A DNA stretch of 64,000 nucleotides from Chaetoceros tenuissimus (lineage: Eukaryota; Bacillariophyta; Thalassiosirophyceae; Chaetocerotales; Chaetocerotaceae), in assembly GCA_021927905.1 (NCBI GenBank), contig BLLK01000019.1:248001-312000 (forward strand), given 5' to 3'. The stretch's first letter is position 1, and each line of letters starts with the position of its first letter. The notes below the pieces were generated by a model that was not told the DNA's origin, searched no databases, and saw only the letters and a program-made list of their open reading frames with translations. Positions 10,794 through 20,566 of this stretch are shown here, piece after piece. The translations under genes and the position numbers were made by a program.

Positions 10794-12641
10794 ATGAGAT
10801 ATGGGAAGGTTTTTCATGTTGTATCAACAATACAAACATTTTTGCACAACAATTGGAATTACACTACACCACCTATGACTATGATTCGAGCTTTTCATTA
10901 CTCTAGTGACAGCAGATTCTTGGTTGAAGGCCAGAGCAATTTATCCGACACGACGGAACAAGGGAGCCATGAGGAAACACCCCCAACTAGCATGGAAACA
11001 TTTGTTGCAGAAATATACACTGCAGCAGCTGCAATCTCTATTGCATGTAATTTTCTCCTCTTATTTCTAATTTCAAGAAAGAAGTATCCCGATGAAGAAT
11101 CAAAGCAGCCAGTCTATACTCGCATCATGTGCGCTCTTGCAATTATTTCCAGTTTCTCAGCGGGAAACTATTTTGTAGCCGGTATCAGTGGAAGCCTTGC
11201 CGATAACATGAGCTTCCCTGCTGTCTCTAGCTCTTTTTTTAATTTCAGTGAAATTGTCAAAGAAACGAGCGACATTTCATTGAAATGTTACATTCAAAGT
11301 ATCATCGACTTTTCTTGTTATGTTGCCTTCATGTTTAGCTGTTGTTGGCTATGTCTGTATTTTCTGTTGAGAATGAATTACGGAGTTGCCAGGATTTCAC
11401 TATTCGTAGAAATTGCAATTTATACAGTGATTTCCCTTGTAACAGTTTGGTACACTAGATTTACATTGCTAAGGAATGTAACTGTGGCTCCAGATCCTTT
11501 GTTTGGAATGTGTTTAATATTGCCATTGTCAGATGACATAATTTTCGTGGTTTATTGGACGTTATTCACTGGAATATTCGTATTTGGAACAATATTGGCT
11601 ATGTTCCTGATAATCTACAAGACTTTTCGTGAAGAGCAGCAAATTAACGAGCGTTCTCTTTCCAGTTTCAGGCAACTGTCAAATCAGCAGCAACAAATGT
11701 ACCCAGTTATAAGTCGCAGTAGCTTTGAAGCCACAAAAGATATTGCGATGCAAGCAATTTCTTTCGTGGTATTTTTAATTTTTGCGTTCTACATTCAATT
11801 GTTTTTTGCATTCCAATCCGGACTCATCTATCAGATCATGGATGTTATATGTTGCGAATCACAAGGCATTTATGTTTTGGGACTCTATCTTTGGTTCGAG
11901 ATGAGAACGATAAAGAAACATTATCCAAATGTCAGTAACAAAGAGGCGCTTGTAGCTATCTTCCACCAGGAAAAAAATATGGAACCAGTTGTAGAAGGAG
12001 AAGAATCAAGAGAAGAGACTCCTTTGCTTGTTGAGAAAAAACGCTGCCTGATCGATATTACTATGGTGGAAGATGACATGTGCGCAGACGTCATGAATGC
12101 TTTTGATGAGGTAGATGCTGATCAGGACGAAGAAGAAGCTCGAAGACAAGCAAAGCGTAAAGAAGAAGAAAAAAGACTGAAACTACAGGCAGAAAACATG
12201 CGCATGTTTGGAGGAGAAGGATTCGACTCGTCACTTCACCAGGCTCTCAAGGCATCCTTTGGAGATTTGGATCTCGAAATAGCAAACCGCAAGCTCAATC
12301 ATTATAACGCCTCCAAGGATGCTAGCAAACCTGTGACTCATCGATATGGAAGCATTGATCCAGCAACTTTTCGAACTGAAACCACAGAGGAAGAAGTAGA
12401 TAATTTATCAGCAGAGGGGACACGAGATCAATCTCAACTGAAAATAGTGGGCGAAGGAATGGTCATGGAGGAGATTGAAGAAGGAGATGAAGAAGAGGAG
12501 GAGGATGCCAAGGAAAGCAGTACAGATGACAAGAATCAAGAACAAGAATCTTCTCATGCGCATGCGCCCGCGCAACAGCCACAAGGTGCTGGAAGAAGTG
12601 TCATATCAGACCTTACCATGATATCTACTTTGCGCTTTTGA
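10794..12641 (+). CDS. Seven-TM receptor, cAMP-receptor/secretin-like GPCR, with long acidic tail
   Basis: A plasma-membrane receptor candidate. After a short extracellular N-terminus there are about seven hydrophobic segments, from TM1 near the motif NFLLLFLISRKKYPDEE to the last one near QIMDVICCESQGIYVLGLYL. The loop after TM5 has FREEQQINERSLSSFRQLSN, resembling cytoplasmic loop 3 of Dictyostelium cAMP-receptor-like proteins. The C-terminal 220 residues are cytoplasmic: a charged coiled-coil-like stretch (EEEARRQAKRKEEEKRLKLQ) and an acidic EEGDEEEEEDAKE run, suited to phosphorylation and scaffolding. The frame opens at 10794, but comparison with the degraded copy at the window start favours the ATGs at 10875/10881. 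No classical DRY motif is evident, so GPCR assignment rests on topology and loop resemblance. It is the intact member of an inverted pair. Confidence 0.72.
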   Translation: MRYGKVFHVVSTIQTFLHNNWNYTTPPMTMIRAFHYSSDSRFLVEGQSNLSDTTEQGSHEETPPTSMETFVAEIYTAAAAISIACNFLLLFLISRKKYPDEESKQPVYTRIMCALAIISSFSAGNYFVAGISGSLADNMSFPAVSSSFFNFSEIVKETSDISLKCYIQSIIDFSCYVAFMFSCCWLCLYFLLRMNYGVARISLFVEIAIYTVISLVTVWYTRFTLLRNVTVAPDPLFGMCLILPLSDDIIFVVYWTLFTGIFVFGTILAMFLIIYKTFREEQQINERSLSSFRQLSNQQQQMYPVISRSSFEATKDIAMQAISFVVFLIFAFYIQLFFAFQSGLIYQIMDVICCESQGIYVLGLYLWFEMRTIKKHYPNVSNKEALVAIFHQEKNMEPVVEGEESREETPLLVEKKRCLIDITMVEDDMCADVMNAFDEVDADQDEEEARRQAKRKEEEKRLKLQAENMRMFGGEGFDSSLHQALKASFGDLDLEIANRKLNHYNASKDASKPVTHRYGSIDPATFRTETTEEEVDNLSAEGTRDQSQLKIVGEGMVMEEIEEGDEEEEEDAKESSTDDKNQEQESSHAHAPAQQPQGAGRSVISDLTMISTLRF

Positions 12642-12751
12642 TACGTATATGGAATACATAAGTTAATACATATTTTAATCATTTCAAACTCATTAAAAAC
12701 CACACAACATTTTGTTAAGCTGCAAGCATTTGTTATCTTTGTTATCTTACA

Positions 12752-13441
12752 CTAAATATCCCAACCAACATTCGGCCTTAGCCTAGAATCTTTACTCAAG
12801 ACTCTTGATGGATGAGTATTCGCATGACAACCTCCCCATATAACAAGCAAAACAGCAGCTTCTTCATCACCAATGAATGACTGATGTACAGATCCAATCT
12901 CATTCACTAATGTTTCACCTTGATTCAAAGAAAACTTTTCAAACTTTGTCTCTTGACAAATCAACGGCCCTTGCGGTTCATCTCCTTTCAAATCATTTCT
13001 ATTCACAAAAGGATCTGGAGATGTCATGCGATATTCATGAAGAGATCCATGTAGGCAATACACAAACTCTATAGTTGGGTGAGCATGTATACGAAACCAC
13101 TGTGATGGTTTCAACATCATCATTTGCATAAACAATGGTCGACCATTAGATTCATTTGTCTCAAGAAACTCTTGTAGCTCTTCTTTTGTCCGAGTAGATT
13201 TATCAAATGCTTGATGCAATGCTTTTGCATAAAGTATATCGAACTGATTTTGATTTGACTCGGAAACAAAAAGACCAGTTTCATTCTGAGATGCATTAAT
13301 CACATCACTAGGGCTGGGTAAACTCTTTGCATCTTTGATTGGGAATTTGCTCCCTAGAGAACTAGTTTGAAGACTTCCTGCTGCAATTTTGGTTGAAAAC
13401 ACATCTTCATTCTTTTCTATCAGTGTATTCAACGTCATCAC
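12752..13441 (-). CDS. Cupin-fold protein (RmlC-like)
   Basis: A 229-residue protein whose second half is a single cupin barrel. Motif 1 is seen as HAHPTIEFVYCLHGSLHEYR, with two His and a Glu in metal-ligand positions. Motif 2 is seen as GETLVNEIGSVHQSF, with the third His. Cupins of this kind bind a metal and can act as dioxygenases, isomerases or sensors; the substrate cannot be told. The N-terminal 90 residues are helical or unstructured (KSTRTKEELQEFLET). No convincing targeting peptide is present. The gene converges with the 7TM receptor, with about 110 bp between the stops. Start is ATG 13441, with a second ATG immediately after it. Confidence 0.8.
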   Translation of the reverse strand: MMTLNTLIEKNEDVFSTKIAAGSLQTSSLGSKFPIKDAKSLPSPSDVINASQNETGLFVSESNQNQFDILYAKALHQAFDKSTRTKEELQEFLETNESNGRPLFMQMMMLKPSQWFRIHAHPTIEFVYCLHGSLHEYRMTSPDPFVNRNDLKGDEPQGPLICQETKFEKFSLNQGETLVNEIGSVHQSFIGDEEAAVLLVIWGGCHANTHPSRVLSKDSRLRPNVGWDI

Positions 13442-13841
13442 AAAAGATAATAATAAGAATACTCCTCTTCTTGTTCCTGCCTGTCGCTTGTTGTTATCTT
13501 CTTTTATACTGGTTGCCGCGCGCCTTCTCCCCTCCTTCTCGTTGCTTCTTTCTCAATTGAATGTCTTGAAATGAAAAATTGCTTCTTCTTGGAATCTGTT
13601 CACTTGTCCTTGCCTATTCTACTTGAGATAAGATGTTAATCTGCCAACACTTGTTGCTTAGCTATCCACATTGAACATCTTCATCTTCTTCCATCGATAA
13701 CATTATAACATACATACGTACTGACATAAAATGACAAAAAAGTCTCAAGATCGAATTTAGCGACAAAAGTCAACGTGGAATGAAAGTACCAAAGAAGATT
13801 ACTTTGATTATTTCTAAAGTTACATTTGAAGTCAGTTACCA
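13442..13841. other. Intergenic region
   Basis: Promoter of the cupin gene and 3' flank of the sulfatase gene. No RNA gene or repeat recognised. Confidence 0.4.
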
Positions 13842-15811
13842 TCAATTGCATTCCCCGCACGTCATCCTACAAGTTTCTTTTATCCCTGCCACTTGGTCGC
13901 ACTGATCCTGAGTGATTTCGGAACATGTTACGAGCTTTTTGCCTAGCTTGAACTGCATTTTAACATCTTGACACGAGCAGGGCATAACATCTTTGCATGT
14001 AGTTGGACAAGCTATAGCAACTGCACCCTTTCCACGAAAACAACGATTTTCTGGATTATTAGATGCCCATTTGCATTTGATGGCTCTTTTTACTACTTTG
14101 GCGTCTCTGAAAAATCGAGGAGAATCCGTGCAATATTCTGCATCATTTACAAATGATCTGGATGTATCAGTTGGAACAAATTCGTTTGAACTTATCCATT
14201 TCAAGATCTGACCATAGATATAGTTTACAATGATGGGTTTCTCTGAGATATAGTTTGTGATTTCCTGTGGATCCACTCGCAAATCAAACATGGTTGGTCC
14301 TTTCTTCAATCCATTCAAAATAAGTTTGTAGCCTGCCTTCAATGCCATAATCCAACGACCATCATGCCAATAAGAAATAATCAATTTTGATTTGTCATTG
14401 GAGATTTCTTCATCATTCATAATTTCTTCACTTCCATCTACACCATCAAATTCCATCCCCATACTTTCAGCTTTTTCTGTGAATCCCATAATTCCTAGAA
14501 TACTCGGCGCAAAGTCAACTTGAGAGTATGCAGATTCAATCACTTTCTTTTCTTTGATGTGATTTGGATATTTGATAATCATGGGAATTCCAGCAGATGT
14601 CATAAATGGCTCTTGCTTATTGAGTCTACCATGCTCAAATGCGAGGTCTCCATGATCTGAAGTAAAAACAACGACTGTAGAATCTTCAATTCCTTGTGAA
14701 CGTATTGTGGATAATATTTCTCCAATCTTATCATCGAGAAGCTTCACCATTCCAAAATAGTTTCTCATTGTGCTTTCAAAGTTTGTGAAATTAGCAAATT
14801 TTTCCAAGTACTTTGCACTTTGTGTAGGGCTTCGAGATTTATACACAATCCCATTTATTTTGTAGTAATCTTTATGTACTTCACCATAGAAACCCGGCGG
14901 CGATGGATTTGAATTTATATAGTCAACTGTAGTTTCTGGCATGGAGAATTCGAAATGGTTATACATTGTATCATAAGGACTTCGTACTTCATTGGGTCCT
15001 GATTAACTTGTTTTGTTAGAACGAGAAATTGATAACATAATTATATGCATATCAGATGACACACATACCATGTGGATCCACCAGACTCAAGAACAATGCA
15101 AAGGGTTCATTTGCACTTGCTTTAGATTCGATATATTCCATGGCTCTATTAGCGTAAAAGTCAGTAGTGTATACATCTTCAAGATGATCTCCATCCTCTG
15201 CATCTTTAATAAAATTCCCCTTAACAAATTTTCCATCCACCTGCTTGATAATTTTAAAATGACCATTGTTGTAGCGATAATGATTATCCTTAAATCCAAA
15301 TGTTCGTTCTTTGTCTCCCGACAATGGAAAGAAATCAGGATCGTAATCTGGATCATGTGTCTGCCATAAATTTTCTCCTCCATCCAGATGAAATTTTCCT
15401 GCTTGTTGCGTACCCTTCGTGTTCCAAAACATGAGCCCAAGTCTTGGCATCCTCATTCATTTTATCCCAATTTTTTACAGCACCAGTTTTGAAAGGATAC
15501 AGTCCAGTTAAAAATGATGCCCTTGCAGGTGTACATTGTGGAACGCTTGTATAAAAATTCGTGAATAATGCCCCTTCCTTTGCCAAAGAATCAATGTTTG
15601 GCGTATCGACAAATACATTAGGTCCCCAAACGTCCACAACTTCTTTTGGAAATTTGGAAAGGTAATAGTCTCGATAGCATGAAAGTGTACGTAAGTTATG
15701 TTCATCGGTCATGATGACTAACAGATTAGGTTTCGTTGTCTCCTCTGCATTTGCAAAACTGCTGTTACAAATAGAGAGAAGTAAAGTGATAGGTGCGATA
15801 CGAATATGCAT
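13842..15811 (-). CDS. Secreted type I sulfatase (formylglycine type) with C-terminal ShK-like Cys module; one frameshift
   Basis: It hydrolyses sulfate esters, probably of polysaccharides, outside the cell or in the secretory route. A signal peptide (residues 1-22) precedes NLLVIMTDEHN, the metal-binding start of the sulfatase fold. The activation site is CTPAR at about residue 93 (C-x-P-x-R, where Cys becomes formylglycine), in VPQCTPARASFLTGLYP. GKFHLDG and FTSDHGDLAFEHG supply further active-site residues. A 70-nt intron (14999-15068, GTATGT...CAG) joins DPHG to PNEVRSPYDT in frame. Near 15401-15420 the frame slips between LEHEGYAT and QQAGKFHLDG, normally contiguous in sulfatases, so a small indel must exist (real or sequencing error). 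The last 110 residues are Cys-rich (CPTTCKDVMPC, CRMTCGEC), like the ends of the genes at 29447 and 58465. Confidence 0.85.
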
Positions 15812-16177
15812 TATAAGAAATACGATATGATGTTGTATAGATAGTGGTTGGTGGTGCTCATATGGGCTGTATATATGAATTATAAAAGATGAAAAGTTGT
15901 TGATGAGAACCGATCTGATCTAGCAACACAATGCGCACCTAAAATAGAAAAGTGAAGAAAGATGTGAGTGTCGCAAGTTGAACTAAATTTATCGGCGGGT
16001 TCTCTCTTTACTATCCAGCAAGGGTCCTTGCTAACATCATTTCGTCAATGACGATCAAACGCACGACTCACGGTAAACTTATTGTCCAAGATGCACGAGA
16101 ACCACGAAATTCAATCACACAAATACGAATCAGTCTATAATATCATTACATAATTAGAAAAGAAAATACAATTGAAT
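15812..16177. other. Divergent promoter region, sulfatase / SET gene
   Basis: Non-coding 366 bp between two divergent starts. No strong motif recognised. Confidence 0.4.
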
Positions 16178-17188
16178 ATGCTTCGAAAATCGTTATTGTT
16201 CCTTATCTTTTTATGTGTTTCATTTTTGGGAGATGATTCTTTAGCAACTGGAGCAGATTCAGTTCCTCAAGAAGAAGCAACAAATGACGACAAAACATGT
16301 GTTGCCACTGAAAATAATAATGGAGAATGTGATGCATCGGCTACTCTAGCAGTAGATGAGGAGGACTATGAGTATTATGAAGATGACGACGAAGAAGAGT
16401 TTTACGACGAAGATGAAGAGGACGAAGAGGATGAAGATTATGACGAGGAAGATATCTATTCTTACGAAGAAGATTACGAGGAAGATGATGACGAATATGA
16501 AATAGAAGAAGAAGAAGATTCAGACGGTTCCATTAACTACTGGACAAGAGAATACTGGACTACTGAACATAAGAATCAAAACCGTACCATATTTGATTTA
16601 TGGTTCAACTTGAAATGCGATGTATTGTTTGAAAAGGAAAGGCCTATCCCTACAACAGAACAATTTGAAGATGCTATTGAGCTTTATAACGATATATTTG
16701 AGGACGAAGAAGAATTACAGATTGATTTGAATGAGAAGGGATTCTATGTTCCTGTGGAAGTGAAGCATGTACCTATGAAAGGAAGAGGGTTATTTGCTAC
16801 TAGGGATATCAAAAAGGGTGAAGTTGTACGAAAAGAAGTTCGTGTTGGAAGATTTTACGATGCAAGAGATTACAGAGAATTCGTGTTGAACCTCGAGGTA
16901 GACTTTGCATGCGATGTACTTCAATGGGCATACACTATTCTTGATGCTGATGAGTACTATGTCGGGGTTGATTTGGACGAAGCCTCGATTTGCAATGACG
17001 GTGGTGAAAATGACGCAAATGTTGTACTAGTAACCGACGAAGAATTCAAAAAGGCACATATGGAAGAAGGCGATAAATGGTATCTATATGAAGTAGCTGC
17101 TAGAGACATCAAAGCAGGAGAAGAATTACTTTGCCTCTACAAAGAATTTGATAGATTAAATGGATGGGAGCAGTTGGGACTGGAATAA
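16178..17188 (+). CDS. Secretory-pathway SET-domain protein with long acidic region
   Basis: The start is ATG 16178, directly before a hydrophobic signal peptide (LRKSLLFLIFLCVSFLG). Residues about 60-120 are an extreme Asp/Glu/Tyr run. The C-terminal half is a SET fold: KGRGLFATRDIKKGEVV is the N-SET strand, and YEVAARDIKAGEELLCLY is the C-SET motif with its expected tyrosine. The central NHS-type element is replaced by ICNDGGENDANVV, so substrate and cofactor residues are only partly conserved and methyltransferase activity is not assured. SET proteins methylate lysines in histones or plastid proteins; a signal peptide on one is unusual and suggests an ER, secreted or plastid location. Gene order gives no partner. 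Confidence 0.75.
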   Translation: MLRKSLLFLIFLCVSFLGDDSLATGADSVPQEEATNDDKTCVATENNNGECDASATLAVDEEDYEYYEDDDEEEFYDEDEEDEEDEDYDEEDIYSYEEDYEEDDDEYEIEEEEDSDGSINYWTREYWTTEHKNQNRTIFDLWFNLKCDVLFEKERPIPTTEQFEDAIELYNDIFEDEEELQIDLNEKGFYVPVEVKHVPMKGRGLFATRDIKKGEVVRKEVRVGRFYDARDYREFVLNLEVDFACDVLQWAYTILDADEYYVGVDLDEASICNDGGENDANVVLVTDEEFKKAHMEEGDKWYLYEVAARDIKAGEELLCLYKEFDRLNGWEQLGLE

Positions 17189-17209
17189 AATAATATAAAA
17201 GTCTTTACT

Positions 17210-18592
17210 TTACTCTGATATACTTAATGCCAGCATTGAAATTCCCAATAAATAGGATGCAAACATGATTGATAAGATACATCCAACTTTACAAGACGTT
17301 TGTCGAAACTCATGAAATAAAAAGTAATCCCAAAGTGTTGAAACGAGAGGAAATGCCTGTACCATATCGGCAGCTGCAAAACCCGCAAGAAAACCACCTT
17401 GAAACTGCAACCAATTGCCAAATGCACAAATCGTACCTGCACTGAATGCAAGCCTTCTTTCAGACCAAGGTTCACTAATATAATTGCTCCATGTTGTACT
17501 TGGAATAGTTGAGAACGCTGTTCCTTTCATCAGTCTCAAATTACCAATCACTGAGCATAAAGTAAATGCAAACGCAAACCATAGGTTCGCATAAGGCACT
17601 TCTAAACCATCGTCGTACCATTGAAAAGGATCATTGACAGCAATATTGAATGATGGAGTGAAGAATCCTATGCATATTCCACCTAAAAATGCAACAATGA
17701 GTCCTAATTGCACATGACTTTGATTGGATGAAGCATTTCTAGAATGCATGTAGTCTTCACTATCATTTAATGAAGAATGAGTATGCTGTCTAAAAGACGC
17801 ATTTGGCAATTCTATACTTCCATGATTGCTATCTTCATCATTCTTTTGATATAAAGGTACTCCATCGGATACAATAGTATTCACATGTTCATCTCGATCC
17901 AATGCATTTCGTTTTTGTATTTGATATAAAATCTGTGCACGTGAAGCCGACACAATGGCGATTAGAAACGAGCCCACTCCTATGAATAACAAATGGGGCT
18001 TTGATGTTTTTTCTGGCTGTAAAAAGTAATTGATGGATGTACCCAGTACCACACAAAGTGATGACTGTAATGCGACAACAGTTGTCAAGGGAGCATTGTA
18101 GACTGATGTAGACCACTGCATCGATATATTTGCCAAAGAAAGTAAGGAGCCACCAATCATTGCGACGAGTATCAGTAATGGCTTTGCAAATATAGATGAA
18201 TTTGAATTTTCAGACATGATTTGAAACATGACTGGTATCGAAGAAGCAACGACATATGAAAATGAATAATCTAGATAGACATGGCAAGGATGCCGATCTT
18301 GTGGTGAAGTAAGGAATGTCGTCCGTGACGATCGTCTTCTTGATTGATGTATTATATCTGCTAGCTCTTTTTCACAAGAACAGAGTCGCATGCTAGGAAG
18401 GAGAAATTATGTGAGAAAGGACTGCATTTGCCAGCTAGAAGTTGCCCTCTTTCAGCATAAATTCAAAGCAGTCAGCCATGATCCTCATCCAGACCGATCA
18501 TATCATTATGTTCTAGATGGAACTTACAAAGCCGGCCAAGTTCCCAGACAAACCAAGCTTAGCAAAAGCATCAAAATGCCCAAGGAAAACAT
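17210..18592 (-). CDS. Ureide-permease-like transporter (UPS family, DMT superfamily)
   Basis: A polytopic transporter related to plant UPS proteins, which move allantoin, uracil and other oxo-heterocycles with protons. Two exons, 18592-18528 and 18392-17210, flank a 135-nt GTAAGT...TAG intron. The tiny first exon supplies TM1 with the family motif CLGTWPAL; splicing reads on in frame to HPCHVYLDYS, as in plant UPS. Further matches are LVAMIGGSLLSLANIS, VVLGTSINYFL, GICIGFFTPSFNIAVND, FGNWLQFQGGFLAGFAAAD and VQAFPLVSTLWDYFLFHEFR. About 415 aa and ten membrane segments match the family. The central cytoplasmic loop is Ser/His-rich and variable. Nitrogen scavenging is the likely role; substrate is inferred from the family. 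It diverges from the MYND gene at 18927. Confidence 0.88.
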
Positions 18593-18926
18593 CGTTGCCT
18601 AGAGAATTGAGTATAGGGATGTTGTTTCGATAAAGCAAATCATCGAAATTTTATTCTTTATATTCTTCTTACTTTCCCTTGTCGCTTGCTTGACAATTCA
18701 ATTTTCCCCTAACCCTAACCGTCATAAACCGTCCCTCATGACATCTCTTTTTCGATGATGATGTGTATGCATTCGAATTCAACAAGTGTTCTGCGAACAA
18801 AAAGAAAGCGAACACATGATACTATCGATAAAGATAAGTAAAGACAGATCATCTAATAAAAGAATTCAATCTTTTATATACAAAGCAATATTATATGTTG
18901 AACTGTCCTGACGGACTCAGTCAATC
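18593..18926. other. Divergent promoter region, UPS-like / MYND gene
   Basis: Non-coding 334 bp. It contains a short CCCTAACCCTAACC at 18707-18720, too short to call an interstitial telomere. Confidence 0.4.
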
Positions 18927-20420
18927 ATGCCTACAAATAAAAAGAAAACAACAAAGAAGAACCAAAGAAACAAGAACAAGAATGAAAATAGCACCAGCAA
19001 TAGAAATCAAGCTGGAAAGCGCAAAGATGATATACCAGACGATGTTTTCGAAGAGTTTCTCGAGTGGTCTTTGAGTGATAAAGAAGATATTAATGCAAGG
19101 AAATTTGAAAAGAAAGCACCTCGGGCTGCAGAGCTATTGAAAGAACATGATCCAAACACGATTGTTAAAAGATTGGTTAAGAAAAGGGAGGAAAGACTTG
19201 AAGAACTAGAGAAACAATCAAATGAATATGATACAAACTTGTATAGAAATATTTTTATAGAATCCATGACGGGTTACTTCAAGAGTGAAGGAGAAAAATT
19301 TGACTTTGGTCAGCAGCTTGATGCCGCAATAAAGCGCATAGAAAAGAAAATTCCTTTGTCAACACTTGCACTCAAAGTTACATTTGAAGAAGTTGCAGAG
19401 AAATGGGCAAAGCAACGTATCATCTCTCTGGAGAATAATCGGTATTATCAGAAAGATCCAACTACTATTCTTAAACTCATCGAAGAAGATAAGGTCAATA
19501 TGATCAAAATGGAATCTGACATATTCCAAAGATATGAAGAAATTAAAGAAAAACTCGTATACAAGTCCTATGCGAAAACTCACTTTATGAATTATGACAT
19601 AGGAGATACATTATTTATGTATGCATGTAACTTTCGGCTAAGATATACGTGCTGGTGTTGTGGCAGAGATTATCATTTGATTTGTTCGAGTTGTAAATGT
19701 GCTCGATATTGCTCCAAAGAATGCCAAGTCAAACATTGGAAAACTGATCATAAGAAGAAGTGTAAATATATTGGTGATACATGGTCACTCTATTTATCAA
19801 ACAAGCAACGATTACATAAAGCAGTTAAAGACAAAAGAATTTGGACGGACAAACTGTTCTTCGATGCCGATGAAAACAGTCGTGAGTGTTTTCTCCGTCC
19901 AAGTCCAAGTATAGATACTTTCTTAAGTTCTATGGTGAATATGGACTCGTACTCATCGCCTCTTCATAAATTCTATGAGCAGATGGCAATCTTAAGTTGC
20001 GGAGGGAAGCATCCACTGTTTGGTAATGAGACTGTGAATCCTGCTCTTAACTTGTTTTTGGAGCATTTAGGCAGTGATTGCAATGATGAAGACGTAACGT
20101 TGCCTACTGATGGAAATAAAATGTTACTTACAAATCTTCTCAGGCTCTCTTTCAAGAATCAAAAGATTGAGCAGAATGAGATAGATGCCATGGTCAAATA
20201 TGTATTTGAAATTTTTGCTGATTTACCAGGCCATAATGAGAGCTCTTGGAAAGAACGAATCGAGATTGCACAGAAAGAAACAAAATGTAATTCTTTGACA
20301 CTTGACAAATTTCTGACTCTCTACACATGTTTTGATCCTCTGGATTTGTACAACGAAGTAGTTAGTGGGGATAAGTACACCGGTGAATTTGTTTTATTGA
20401 CTACGCTTAAATCTCTATGA
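18927..20420 (+). CDS. MYND zinc-finger protein, paralogue 1
   Basis: A 497-residue cytosolic or nuclear protein. The first 35 residues are Lys/Asn-rich. Then comes DDIPDDVFEEFLEWSL, a domain start shared with the paralogue at 21797, a helical region with KSEGEKFDFGQQLDAA, and the MYND finger CWCCGRDYHLICSSCKCARY with CSKECQVKHWKTDHKKKC (about residues 240-277). The Cys/His spacing is the full two-zinc set, a protein-protein interaction module. A C-terminal helical domain includes LSCGGKHPLFGNETVNP. No catalytic domain is seen; in particular no SET half was found. MYND proteins are expanded in diatoms, and their partners are unknown here. Confidence 0.82.
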   Translation: MPTNKKKTTKKNQRNKNKNENSTSNRNQAGKRKDDIPDDVFEEFLEWSLSDKEDINARKFEKKAPRAAELLKEHDPNTIVKRLVKKREERLEELEKQSNEYDTNLYRNIFIESMTGYFKSEGEKFDFGQQLDAAIKRIEKKIPLSTLALKVTFEEVAEKWAKQRIISLENNRYYQKDPTTILKLIEEDKVNMIKMESDIFQRYEEIKEKLVYKSYAKTHFMNYDIGDTLFMYACNFRLRYTCWCCGRDYHLICSSCKCARYCSKECQVKHWKTDHKKKCKYIGDTWSLYLSNKQRLHKAVKDKRIWTDKLFFDADENSRECFLRPSPSIDTFLSSMVNMDSYSSPLHKFYEQMAILSCGGKHPLFGNETVNPALNLFLEHLGSDCNDEDVTLPTDGNKMLLTNLLRLSFKNQKIEQNEIDAMVKYVFEIFADLPGHNESSWKERIEIAQKETKCNSLTLDKFLTLYTCFDPLDLYNEVVSGDKYTGEFVLLTTLKSL

Positions 20421-20566
20421 CCACATTACACCACTTAAACTTATTCGAGTTCTTTGAAAGTAAAGATACCGATAATAAAGTAAACAGTAAATTACGTATT
20501 CAAAACTGCAAAACTGCAGTTCTAGATAGTTTGACTGCAAAAGCACCATAGTTAAGGGACTTTACT

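Noticed and set aside
15401-15420. Tiny intron to explain the sulfatase frame break
   Set aside because: The only GT-AG pair available would be about 12 nt, too short to splice; an indel is more likely.
18707-18720. Telomere-like CCCTAACCCTAACC
   Set aside because: Only about two units inside a promoter region flanked by single-copy genes; too short for an interstitial telomere.
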